From positions 42,645,255-42,709,254 of the forward strand of contig NC_135370.1 of NCBI RefSeq assembly GCF_049243985.1: a DNA stretch of 64,000 nt, read 5' to 3'. This document shows, one piece after another, positions 54,601 to 64,000 of the stretch. The notes beneath the pieces are model-generated. The model searched no databases. It was not told the DNA's origin and was given only the letters and a program-made list of their open reading frames with translations. The first letter of the stretch is position 1, and each line of letters starts with the position of its first letter. Made by a program: the position numbers and the translations under genes. The stretch comes from Paroedura picta. Lineage: Eukaryota > Chordata > Lepidosauria > Squamata > Gekkonidae.

Positions 54601-57600
54601 CCAGATCTTTAGGTGAGCCATAATGCAAGAGTGCATCAGAATTCCAGTCCATGACACTTTCCTGTTTAGTCCACACTCCGGCTTTCAGCATTACAGTTTT
54701 CAATCCAGGTGTTTAAGAAACTGCAATATACTACGGAAGCGGGATTGAAAGTGTCTTTTTTATATTTAGTGTCTGCAAGGAAGAGCTAAATTTATTACAC
54801 CAACTGAGAGCCACAGCTCTAACGACTCACGGCTGCCAATTACACTGCATTTAAGTTTCCCCCTCCTCATCTTTATCTGTTAACACATGTACTAAATACA
54901 TGACAGAGAGTCCTTATTGGGGGTGGGGGGTGGTTGGGCGAATAAAGTCGAGAAATACAAGATCAGGCATATAAGTCAGCTTTATTAGGGTGCCGGCAAT
55001 GGCGAATCCTTTCTGCAAGGATCCGTGCATTTTCAACTACGTGCCTTCAAAACAGTCACTTTTAACAACTAGGCCACATGGAGAACAGCCCAAGATTTCT
55101 TAAAATGATGTTATGTATTGCATGTAACAGGAATTAAGCTTTGAGTTCCATCTGGAGAAGATCCTGGCTTGCTTCAGGCCTGTCAACCAACCATGCCCTT
55201 ATCTGTGGTGCCAAACTGTGGCTCTCCAGATGTCAGTGGACTACAGTTACCATGAGCCTCTGCCACCATGGCCAATTGGCAAGAGTTTATAGTAATGTAG
55301 TCCACGGACATCTGGAGAGCCACAGTTTGGCCACCGCTAGATGAACAAACCGGGGAGATCTGTGTGTGGCCAGCCCTTTCTCCCTGCATTTCTATTTAGC
55401 CTGAAAATTAAAATACTTCCAAGGCCAACTACGGTTGGTCATCTGGTAGAAGCGTCAGTATGGTTTCCAAACCAGGATTTAATTCTGGCCTGGAAGAAAA
55501 ACAACAAATCACAGCTTACAGCTTGGAAACATCTGGATATAGTGTGCAATGGATTTGGAGGGGTTTCATTGACCTTGTGGGAGAAATTGAGGAGGAAGAT
55601 CCCACAAGGTTGTTTGTGGAAACTCAAACCATGGTATATACCACTGCTGAAACAGCCACGTCTCAAACCAGCCAAGGACCCAGTCCGTCTTTACGGTGTG
55701 CAAAAGGCATGGCCATCAGTCATGGATTCCATCTACACAGACCTTTCATTTCTCCCAGTAATGGGGCCCACTGCCTTTCCAATATGCCCCTAGAACAGGG
55801 AACATTATTTTTAGCAAATGGAATTTTCACACTTTCCTAATTGCTGTTTTGTTTCTGTTCACTGGTTCCCTGGATTCAAATTACTGATTTTTTTTTATTA
55901 TTGACCAAAGATTACCTTCAACCCTCCTAAATGTATGCAAACACTTACAGGTAATAAGACGAATACCAAAATATTTAAAATAATACATGCAGCTGTATGT
56001 TTAGTAGATTCTTAAGTAACGTTGGCTTCTTTTGCAGAAGCTTCTGGATAAGATGCACAATTTTAATCAGAGGCCTTATGTTCTACATTTTGACATGGAT
56101 GCAACTCACAAATATTGAAACCATTTTTTTTTATTGCCAGTTGTCTTTCCAAATGTAAACACTTAAATATTAAGACTTCCTGGCTACAACTGAGTTGCAG
56201 AACTGGCCATTCACATTCAAAATTGATACACTAGACAAGTCCTCTCCGTCAAAAATGCAAGTTTTCTAGCCTGACACCCCATTATCTTGTGGCCATTTGA
56301 ACACCAATTCTCCCTCATTTTTAACATTACATCTCTGCTTCTGTCTGCCACCACATTACCAGCTGTTCCACATGTTTTAATATACCATACTGGGTGCCAT
56401 CTATTGAAAAATAAATACAGACAGTCACTAAAAGGACAAGCAGGAGATATAATGAAGACAAAAAAGAGAAAGCAACAAGAAACAGAATGGATGATTTGCA
56501 ACCCAACACTAATCTTATCTTATTGGTAATAAAATATGTGTATTTTGTTTCATTTATTCATTTAATTTATATACTACCCCTCACTGTGACATCTCTGAAA
56601 GTGTTATGAAGTGTTTTATGTATACCTCTCTTGTATTATTTCAGAATCAAAGGAAATGGAGAAGAAATCCCAAGGGTTTGTGGATACTGGCATAAAACAT
56701 TTAACTTAGGAAGAAAATCAAAACCATTAAATGTGTAAAGAGAGGTAGGCCACAAGGGGTGATGAGTAACAACATACATTAAGAGCATAAACATACTGCC
56801 ACGTTTAATGTGCCTGTTTTCGACAGGATTATTCAAGTGAAGGTGATGCCAGTGTTAATGTATCCTGGAGATCACAGCAAAGATACGTTTACAAAACAAG
56901 GTGAATGCTCAATCATATCTCTGGTCTACCAACAGACTTAAGCACAACAAACCAGAGACTGTCAGGAGCCGAAATAGAAGTCTGGCCTAACACAAGGGAG
57001 AAGGAAAAGCCAGCACACCTTTCCTGTTACAGGTAAGCACATTGGTGCCTGTTTAGATGGTGCCCCAGCACCAGAAGGCGGCAGAGAGAGGAGCAGCATG
57101 GGTAGAAAGACAAATGGAAAATGGCTGGCTGCCATTACAATGTTATTTGTAATGCCTGAGCAAACCACTGAAAACCACCATTCCTCATGTACTATTAAAC
57201 CGGATCGGTCAGATGCAAGCTAAAACCCCTGTGGTTGAAAGCTGCAATCATCAAGCACTAGTTTTGGAGGGATGCAGCACAGGCTTAAATAATTCCTGTA
57301 ACAGAGAGGAACAGACACTCGTCCTCATGGAGAAGGAGCTGTGATGTGTATTCTGGACATCGGAAGGGGGGAGCATGCTTTAGAAAACAGATGCCAGCAT
57401 GAACCAAAGGTCCCTTCCTGGGCAGGGGCTTTGACTGACATGCAGATGCTCACCAAGCTTAAAAGAGGCTTCACCACTGAGTGTAATTTCAATGACAGTT
57501 CTACAGATGCAGAGTTGACCAAACACTGCAAAGAAGCAGGCAGCTGGCTAGAGGCAACATGGGTCATTGTGGTCACTTTGGTGTTATTCCTTGTTAATCT

Positions 57601-60600
57601 TCCACATGCAGCCCGCTGGCCCAGTCACAGTTCTCTTAAAGCAGTTCTATCAGAGTTTTCTCCGTCCCCGCTACCTCACAGGGTCTGTCTTCTGGGGAGA
57701 GGAAGGGGAAGATGTCTTTATGCTGCTTTGGGAAGTCAAAAGCAGGCGTAGAAAAAACCCAGCTCTTCTTCTCTGCATTATTTTTATGTAGCCTTATCTG
57801 CATTTTCAACTTTGCGCAAGCTACCTGGCACTTTCACTCCCCTCCCCTTTGAAGAGTGAGCTTGCCACAAAAGTATTCCTAAATCTGACTGTATGTTGAA
57901 ATTTGGACCAGAGTCTCTAGGGAAGAGGAAGCATGCGCAAACTGCTTATCAAGGAAAACAGCATTCTTCTTCAAATGGGAAAAAAACAACAACCCACAAA
58001 CTTGCAACCTGATTTAAGAAAATAACTGAAGCAGCGAATAAGGGCTTCAAATGGGGACCCAGCTAGCAGCTATGTCCAAACAAAACAGCAAACCACCGTG
58101 TTATGGTGGCGATAACTTGGCTAACGCTTTGAATCAGTATCCTTGACAAGGCTGCAAAGAGAGGATGGGGTAAGTTAAACGCACTTGCTAGCAATCCAGT
58201 TTGCAGTTTACAGAATTTATCACGGGTAAATGGAGAATGAATTGAAAAACCCCAAACTAGATACCTGCTGAGATGCACTGACGCTCCTCTCGTTCGCTTC
58301 AAGAGAGGGGAAGGCTACGAAACTGTTTGCGAACGGTGCTTTAAAGCCGGGCGCTTTGTCCAAAGGGCTCTGCAAGGGCACGTTGGCGTGGGCCGAGGGC
58401 TTGGCCTTGCTCACAACCAACACGTTATGCGCAGCTGGAGGAAAGGGGTCAGCACTGCACTCTTCGAACAAGTGGCACGTCGCTTCGTTGAAGTTCACAG
58501 CTGGATCGCCAAGCTCCCTGCCAAACTGCGGATCCGGGAGCAAGACCCCAGGGCCCGCCGCACGGGGAATGGGCAGAGTATCTGCCGCGCTCTGCAAAAA
58601 AGTAGAGTCTGTAGGTGGGAACTTGACACTCAGTTTAGAGAGGGACTCTACCAAGTTCTCTTCCTCCTCTGGGCCCATGCCTCGTGGGGTGATGGACGGG
58701 AAGGGTGGAGCGAGGTCTCTGTCCATTTTAACCCACGGGTTGCAAAGATCATCTGCGTGTTCGTCGGTACACTGAATAGGCTTGGAGAACGGAATTTCTG
58801 TAAAGGAAGATGCAAACGTAAATGCTTATATAGTATCTAAGAGCCTTGTTTCAAGTGCATTGCCTCCTAAGTCAGGGGTAGCCAAACTGTGGCTATTCAG
58901 ATGTCCCTGGACTACAGTTACCCTGCCACGCTGGCAGTGGCTCATGGTAATTGCAGTCTACGGACATCTGGGGAGACACAGCTTGGCCATCACTGTTCTA
59001 AGCTAAACTGCTTATTAACCTAATATCAGCAGGATTAGGATGCCATCTTCCATGTGAGAGTTGGGGTTCCCTTGGAATCACAGCTCATTTCCAGGCTACA
59101 AAGATTCTTTGAAGGGCGGACTCTATGGCATTGTACTCTATTGGGGTCTCTATCCTCCCGGGGATTTTCTTTACCCTCCTCCCCAAATCACTCACCAGTG
59201 GTCAGAGGGGATCAAGCAACCCTAGCAGGGACAACCTGTCAGGATGTCTAGACATATATGCAGAAAGGGTCTGCAAGTTTGCTAGAATCATAGCACATTC
59301 TTTTCCTCTTGGCAAATTTTGATAATAGTTGCCCTGGGCAGGGTCCCTGGAAAAGGAGAGGGGACATGATAGCCCTCTTTAAGTATTTGAAAGGTTGTCA
59401 TTTGGAGGAGGGCAGGATGCTGTTCCCGTTGGCTGCAGAGGAGAGGACACGCAGTAATGGGTTTAAACTACAAGTACAACGATAGAGGCTAGATATCAGG
59501 AAAAAATGTTTTCACAGTCAGAGTAGCTCAGCAGTGGAATAGGCTGCCTAAGGAGGTGGTGAGCTCCCCCTCACTGGCAGTCTTCAAGCAAAGGTTGGAT
59601 ACACACTTTTCTTGGATGCTTTAGGATGCTTTGGGCTGATCCTGCGTAGAGCAGGGGGTTGGACTAGATGGCCTGTATGGCCCCTTCCAACTCTATGATT
59701 CTATGAAAAGTGACAGCAATTTTCCAAACGAACAAATCCAGGTTGATACTGGAACTACTCCTTACCTATTTTGATCCCAGTAGAGACAGAGGCCTCTGAA
59801 CATTCGGAGGTAACCGCACATTAGTCTGGCTTCCTTGGCCTCTTCCCACCCTCCCCTCTGGCACCTCATCTACAACATTAGCACAGGCTATTTGGGGTCA
59901 GCTGTACGGCTCATTCCCAATTCTTGAAGATAACTTACATGTTACAAAGAACCATGTAACCACACCAATTAGTTTCATTTTAGCTAGGTTTGGTTTGAGT
60001 CACAGGCCGTTGTGCCTCAGTTTCTGTGACAATCGAGTGATGCTCACTTCTGAGAGAAAAGCCCACACTAGTGGCTGAGGAATGACCAACATAAGCCCTG
60101 ATTCGCACCATCATTATTTCAGTGCATGGGCTATCGGGAAAGTCTATGTTTAGGGAATACCCTTCTCCCTTCAGCTGGGCGCATACACCAGTCTCTTAGG
60201 CACCAGGCCAGAATAAAAGAAAAGAACCGTAGAATCATAGAGTTGGAAAGGACCTCCAGGGCCATCTAGTCCAACTGCCTGCAGAATGCAGGAAATTCAT
60301 AAGTAGATGACCCCACCCCCCAAAAAAAAAACAAGAAAGAAAAAGAAAAGGCAATCCAGAATCCCTGGTCAGTATGGCCTGGAAGGAATTTGCATCCCAA
60401 TCCCAAATTGGCATTTCCCTGGGCATGCAAGAAAGGGCCACAAGAGCCAAGCACTGACGCAATCCCTCCTGCCTACCTGCTGCGTAAGTTCAAACATTTC
60501 TATTCACCTAGGCTTTTATTTATGTATATATATGGTGCTTTCAAATCAAATGCAAATATTATCATGCTCCAAACAGTACGATGATTTTGATTCTACACAG

Positions 60601-63247
60601 AACTGAGTAACTTGGATTCCTGATTCTTTCCCCACTGTGGACTATGGTGCCAAGGAGCAGAGGGACCTTGATCTGACTCAGTACAGGAAGCTCTGACATT
60701 CTTGCGATTGAACACAATTACCGCATCGACACTGGCATGACTTTAATTCTGCATGAAAGTGCCAATCCTGGATCCCTGGTTGTGAGAAAAGAGCTCTTCA
60801 GTGGGGACAGCTGATCACTGTGCCAGACTGTGGAGAAGGGGTAGGCAAACCGCAGCTCTCCAGATGTCCGTGGACCTCAATTCCTGAGTTGGCAGGGGCT
60901 CATGGGAATCGTAGTCCACGGTCATCAGGAGAGCTGCCGTTTGGCCACCCCCTGCTCTAGAGGGACCTTGGTGTGACTCCATATAGTGAAATCTGAATGA
61001 AATCCTTGCCACGGAAATAAAGGCTCCGAAGCTTTTGTAAGATGATATCCAGAGTTTGAGCTTTTAGCAAACGGCATTTGCCAGCTGCCTGAAGCATTGG
61101 ATTGCACAATAACGGTCTATGTAGAACGCGGTGACTGCACAAACCCCACAGAATGCAAGGGCATTTAACTGAGCTACGCCTTTGCAAGTTTCCAGCATTT
61201 CCATAGAAACAGGCGATCTGAGGTTATGTACTGTGTCTCAAGATGCACCCAGAGAAGGATGCACATGCAACAAAGATGTGCAAACACACCTTTGGTCCAA
61301 CAAGGGTGGATACCTGTAATAGTTCCTCTTCTGGGGCAAAGAACAGCAGAGGAGCTGATTTAGATTGATTTAAATTTTAAGGGAACCGGGGAAGGATTCA
61401 GTTCCCCTTCCCAATCTGATTCCACGCCAGTTGCATTCACACATCGTACCCCACAAGAGACCTCCATACCAAGAATGCAAATTGTCAACCTAACGCCATC
61501 GTCTTCCGCTAAACAGATTCAACAGAATCTGACTTGTCCTGCCAATTTTTAAAATTGGTTTGTTTCTAGCTAATGAATTAATGCCCTGACCTAGATGTCC
61601 CAGGCTAACCGGATATCATCAAATCTCACAAGCTGAGCAGGGTGGGTCCTGGTTGGTCCTTGGATGGGAGGTCGCCAAGAAGCCCAGGTTTGCTACGTAG
61701 GGGCGGGCAATGGCATTCTACCTCTGTTTGACTCTTGCTCTGAAAACCCTAGAGCAGGGGTAGTCAAACTGCGGCCCTCCAGATGTCCATGGACTACAAT
61801 TCCCAGGAGCCCCCTGCCAGCGAACGCTGGCAGGGGGCTCCTGGGAATTGTAGTCCATGGACATCTGGAGGGCCGCAGTTTGACTACCCCTGCCCTAGAG
61901 GGTCAACTAGAACCTGGCTGTGACTTGACAGCACTTCCTGACAATTAAGCAGCAGGGGAGTCATTTATTACATTTTTTGCCTTCTATAATCATTGCACTG
62001 GGGAAGGGGGGGAGGGATTGGAGCACCCTTCAGTTCTGAAGCTATCTGTCCCTGTTCAATTCAATGCAAAACCAAGTAGCAGCTTCCCAAACCAAGCCAC
62101 AAAGTGAAAGCATTTCACGAGTGGCAACGCACGCATTTCCCCCTCTCCTTCCACACACCCAGGAGTTGAGATGGCCACATTTGCAGAGCCCTACCCCCAA
62201 AGAGCCCCATGGAACGAAACACAAGACTAGGCTGGGAATGCCTTAACGAGTTTCGAAAGGGCACACAGGCATCCTCCAAAATGAAGCACAACTTTTAGCC
62301 GAAAAGAGACGTATCACAATAAGAGCTGCCGTAAAGCGATACCAGTCACAGGTTCTCTCCGTAGCTTAAATTTACTCAGCTGGTCCGTCTGTGTCCTCGC
62401 CAGCATGCATATGCGATGAAATTCTTCCTTCAGTCCCCTGTAAATGGTCTCAAGTTCATCCCTGAAAAGACAGAGGTCAATTGGCCAGTGTCCATTCAGT
62501 AGTCAACTCAGCAGCCAACCAAAAAGTAGGCTGCCAGAACAATCGGAAACGGCTTAGACTGCAGAACCTGAGACATAATTAAAACACAGCGAGCTTCTGG
62601 GACCGGACTCCTCGTCCTGTACCTTTAACTGCAACACAGGTTAGAAAACTCCGCAGGTGCAGGTTCTCTGGTTGCATCATCTGCTTGATTGGTACCAACA
62701 ATGGCCACAACTTAGGTGTCCTTCTCAGGGGCGGGAGCCCTGATGTCAGCCAGGCTTATGTTCCATAAGAGGGCAACGAGAACTGCATTTTGTTTTGTTT
62801 TCTGCAGGAGGAGACCTACTCATTTAGGTCTTGAAAACATGCTGGGGCAGAAGGGGGAGGCGTAAATTACAAGCCAGCATCAATACTGCCTAGGTTGGGG
62901 CCAGTGGAAATTTCTGCTGGCAGAAGGAAGGAGGGTGATTTGTGCCAAGTGCTCCCTTCTGTCACAGGCCCCTGATTTCCCCTTCTTGCCCTGGCATGGG
63001 AGCCCCACCAGAACAGCATTTCTGGGTATTTTCTGGAGAGGGGGATAGCGAGGGAGGTAGGCTCCATGGATGGCAAACCCCTTCCCATCAGCTGAGATTT
63101 TCCGCAAGATCTGACTTGTACCATTGACAAAAGCATCCCCACAAATAAGCCCAGAGACAACTTTACAAAGTACCTTTCAAAGGCAGCTGTGGCACAGGGC
63201 CCCGGAGAGAATTCCTGCCTAGATGAGGCCTGTTTGTCACTTTTTAC
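51521..63247 (-). CDS. TANK: TANK, four 3' coding exons (partial gene)
   Basis: TANK is a cytoplasmic adaptor that binds TRAF2/3 and the kinases TBK1 and IKK-epsilon and tunes NF-kappa-B and interferon signalling. Four minus-strand exons (63174-63247, 62343-62461, 58265-58797, 51521-51697) join without a frame break and encode about 300 residues. The order matches my memory of the human protein (425 aa): the LKEEFHRICMLA segment, the PIQCTD TRAF-binding motif, the SITPRG and LSKLSVKFPP blocks, then a C-terminal zinc finger. All junctions have AG/GT sites in phase. The N-terminal coiled coil (roughly 110-125 residues), first exons and promoter are not seen and should lie beyond 64000. The stretches between the motifs are poorly conserved, as expected for a largely disordered adaptor. 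Identity is firm; exact splice choice was made by eye. Confidence 0.93.
51698..55202. other. TANK last intron, 3' part: mostly unique AT-rich sequence
   Basis: Apart from a (TG)n run followed by poly-G at 51847-51880, I recognise no repeat family and no exon here. The DNA is AT-rich with scattered poly-A/T runs. Short ORFs in it have no recognisable similarity. Confidence 0.6.
51847..51880. repeat. (TG)n microsatellite joined to a poly-G run
   Basis: Twelve TG units run directly into ten G bases inside the last TANK intron. Length variation or assembly error is likely here. Confidence 0.95.
55203..55339. mobile_element. palindromic hAT-like MITE (family P), diverged copy
   Basis: The ends are near-complementary (gccaaactgtggctctccag and its inverse ending cacagtttggcca), with the family core GATGTC...CTACAGTTACCATGAGCC in the left arm. 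This copy is worn and I cannot see a clean target-site duplication. It sits in the last TANK intron. Confidence 0.7.
55340..57601. other. TANK intron sequence, nothing recognised
   Basis: AT-rich non-coding sequence. ORFs around 55341-55840 run in several frames at once and lack recognisable domains. A short trace of a minus-strand LINE 3' end (tttaatttatatactacccc) lies near 56560-56580. Confidence 0.5.
57602..57772 (+). mobile_element. tRNA-derived SINE, 5'-truncated
   Basis: It carries the body and 3' part of the lizard tRNA-SINE: cacatgcagcc, cccagtcacagttct, ctacctcacagggt, tggggagaggaagg, and a tail near agaaaaaacccagctctt. The tRNA-like head is missing. It lies in the TANK intron antisense to the gene. 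Confidence 0.8.
58265..58797 (-). CDS. TANK: TANK large exon (533 bp) with the TRAF-binding motif
   Basis: This is the longest exon of the gene: two bases plus 177 codons. Near its start is PIQCTD (58763-58780), the motif through which TANK docks on the TRAF domain of TRAF2/TRAF3. It is followed by SITPRG and LSKLSVKFPP, both recognisable from human TANK, then a low-complexity Pro/Ala/Ser-rich stretch and AFPSLEANERS near the end. The acceptor is CTTCCTTTACAG and the donor CAGCAG|GTATCT, leaving phase 0 for the last exon. The middle of the exon differs strongly from the human protein as I remember it, while both ends are conserved. Confidence 0.95.
58873..58995. mobile_element. palindromic hAT-like MITE (family P) with imperfect 8-bp duplication
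   Basis: It begins caggggtagccaaactgtgg and ends with the inverse cttggccatcactg. The flanks TCCTAAGT (58865-58872) and TTCTAAGC (58996-59003) agree at 6 of 8 bases and share a central TA, as in Buster-type hAT insertions. It lies in the TANK intron upstream of the 533-bp exon. Confidence 0.78.
59040..59235. repeat. unclassified lizard interspersed repeat (family L)
   Basis: It shares the family signature: aatcacagctcatttccaggctac, then ggcggactctatggcattgtactct and a C-rich stretch. Other copies in this window are at 9546, 19804, 37050 and 47740, the last three in the other orientation. The family is common in reptile genomes as I recall, but I cannot assign its class. Confidence 0.65.
59345..59706 (+). 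mobile_element. CR1 LINE 3' end, 5'-truncated
   Basis: It holds the last part of the CR1 reverse-transcriptase ORF (gagaggggacatgatagccc; then a segment reading roughly WNRLPKEVVSSPSLAVFK) and the 3' UTR ending ggactagatggcc...ccaactctatgattctatg. The ORF is decayed. It sits in a TANK intron, antisense to the gene. Confidence 0.92.
60232..60480 (-). mobile_element. CR1 LINE 3' UTR fragment
   Basis: In plus orientation it begins with the inverted CR1 terminus (agaatcatagagttggaaag, catctagtccaact) and continues through the 3' UTR marks ggcctggaaggaattt and gggccacaagagccaagc. It lies in the TANK intron in the same sense as the gene and contains an A-rich expansion near 60320-60350. Confidence 0.88.
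60836..60954. mobile_element. palindromic hAT-like MITE (family P)
   Basis: Left end aaggggtaggcaaaccgcag and right end gccgtttggccaccccctg are inverted matches, with the family core agatgtccgtgga and catgggaatcgtagtccacg. Flanks CTGTGGAG (60828-60835) and CTCTAGAG (60955-60962) agree at 6 of 8 bases. Confidence 0.78.
61582..61937 (+). mobile_element. 5S rRNA-derived SINE, split by a MITE
   Basis: The head resembles 5S rRNA: aaatctcacaagctgagcag, ggtgggtcctggttggtcct, tggatgggaggtcgccaaga. It is followed by the SINE body (gggcaatggcattctacctc) and a tail reading ctgtgacttgacagcac. The element is interrupted at 61755-61892 by a palindromic MITE whose 8-bp duplication (CCCTAGAG) lies in SINE sequence on both sides. 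It is in the TANK intron upstream of the 119-bp exon. Confidence 0.88.
61755..61892. mobile_element. palindromic hAT-like MITE (family P), near-perfect copy
   Basis: 138 bp beginning caggggtagtcaaactgcgg and ending with its exact inverse. Nearly the whole element is one inverted repeat, folding around gccagcgaacgctggc. It is flanked by a perfect 8-bp duplication CCCTAGAG (61747-61754 and 61893-61900). The TIR and 8-bp duplication with central TA fit hAT (Buster-type). There is no coding capacity, so it would need a transposase supplied in trans. It lies within a 5S-SINE. Confidence 0.93.
62343..62461 (-). CDS. TANK: TANK internal exon (119 bp) with the LKEEFHRIC segment
   Basis: The acceptor is a good pyrimidine tract ending CTTTTCAG. 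The exon is one base, 39 codons and one base: DELETIYRGLKEEFHRIC, MLARTQTDQLSK, then a tail ending PVT. LKEEFHRICMLA is nearly identical to the human segment. The donor is ACTG|GTATCG; a GT five bases upstream (CCT|GTGACT) would break the frame with the next exon, so the downstream one is preferred. The leftover G joins AA of the next exon to form Glu. Confidence 0.9.
63174..63247 (-). CDS. TANK: TANK internal exon (74 bp), leftmost visible part of the protein
   Basis: The exon reads VKSDKQASSRQEFSPG and ends in ATAAFE plus two bases, which with the first base of the next exon complete an Arg codon, giving FER-DELE. Human TANK has a similar ER just before its LKEEFHKIC segment. I chose the acceptor after CCTCCATAG because a long pyrimidine run precedes it and the frame stays open; a weaker AG (first exon base 63229) would give 56 bp in the same frame. 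The donor is GAAAG|GTACTT. The peptide is weakly conserved, so this exon rests on phase, splice sites and position. Confidence 0.68.
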
Positions 63248-64000
63248 CTATGGAGGAATGGGGGGGGGGGGAAATGTGCATTTTAACAAACCTGTTCTCA
63301 ACCCAAACAATTAATGAAGCCAGCAAAGTACATATTTCTGCTTTGTATTCAAATAAAAAACCGAACAATCCCAAAATGTCGTTGGAAAAATGGGTGTCTT
63401 AGAAATCTAACACAGCACGTCCTCATTTACTTTAAGCTGCAAGACTGGGCAGAAGGCATAGCTTTACTGCAGGGTTATTTAGATATTTTGGAATGGGTAT
63501 ACATATTGGCACAGGGCTTACACGAAAGGTACAGTGTCTTTGGACGCATCAAGGGATTCTAATGCCTTACTTTCTTCTGCATGTCATTCATTTTAATAAG
63601 GAAATGCACCGCTCAAAGGAATTCGGTGTAAAATCTGTCCTTTTCATTCAGAACTTTAGCCGTACATTTCAAAACCCTGCTCCAATACACAAAACAATGT
63701 TCAGATGCAGAACTAATACTGCTTGCCATCTATGTTATGTATCTGATGATCAGTGTCAGATGAGTTTCTATCCAGGAGGCCTTGTAACATTATTCTAGCA
63801 CACGTGAAAAAGAAAGTTATTATATTCGACTGCCACCTTGTGGATTAGCCCTGGATTACATGGGCGTTTATCCAAAGCTCTTTTAATTGAGAAACAAAGT
63901 TGTTACAATAACCCTTTTGTGGGGTTTTTTTGGGGGGTTGTCATACATATATATATATATTTCACAGAGCTTGAAAGCTTTTCTGACAGCTGAAGTCACC
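63248..64000. other. TANK intron, nothing recognised; terminal (AT)n
   Basis: No further TANK exon could be found on the minus strand here. There is a poly-G run near 63259-63271 (pyrimidine tract of the 74-bp exon on the minus strand) and an (AT)n run near 63945-63961. Confidence 0.5.

Noticed and set aside
55341-55840. ORFs of 126-150 codons in the TANK intron
   Set aside because: Two overlapping plus frames and a minus frame are open; none resembles a known protein or has splice context.
1-64000. CRISPR array, bacterial operons, or retrovirus-like elements
   Set aside because: No regularly spaced repeats, prokaryotic gene organisation, long terminal repeats or related coding frames were seen.

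Overview
This is a vertebrate nuclear window, most likely from a squamate reptile (lizard or gecko). That call rests on the repeats: a full-length BovB (RTE-clade) LINE, CR1 LINE 3' ends closing in ATTCTATG-type tails, many tRNA-derived SINEs of a lizard type, two 5S rRNA-derived SINEs, and several small hAT-, Harbinger- and mariner-like non-autonomous DNA transposons. No bacterial-style genes, CRISPR array, functional tRNA or rRNA gene, or retrovirus-like element was seen.

The one host gene I can support is TANK (TRAF family member-associated NF-kappa-B activator). It lies on the minus strand at the right end. Four 3' coding exons are readable: 63174-63247, 62343-62461, 58265-58797 and 51521-51697. 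They join in consistent phase and give about 300 C-terminal residues, including the PIQCTD TRAF-binding motif and the C-terminal zinc finger. The N-terminal coiled-coil exons and promoter must lie beyond position 64000. The introns carry CR1 pieces, a tRNA-SINE, a 5S-SINE and hAT-like palindromic MITEs.

Layout: 1-31.6 kb is non-coding, AT-rich and dense in old repeats. 31.7-34.9 kb is an apparently intact BovB with a 1009-codon ORF and a perfect 13-bp target-site duplication. 35-40 kb holds nested repeats, including a LINE tail in a SINE in a MITE, and a CR1 tail in a SINE. 40.36-41.04 kb is an almost pure polypurine tract. 41-47.7 kb is a GC- and CpG-rich domain without a recognisable gene; its right part (46.7-47.7 kb) looks like regulatory DNA. 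48-51.5 kb is the 3' flank and probable 3' UTR of TANK. 51.5-63.2 kb is TANK.

The only intact non-host coding system is BovB, whose endonuclease and reverse transcriptase would act together in target-primed reverse transcription. The SINEs presumably depend on LINE machinery of this kind, and the small TIR elements on transposases encoded elsewhere. Family names for repeats come from recognised sequence, not a database search; elements marked unclassified are recognised only as repeats.
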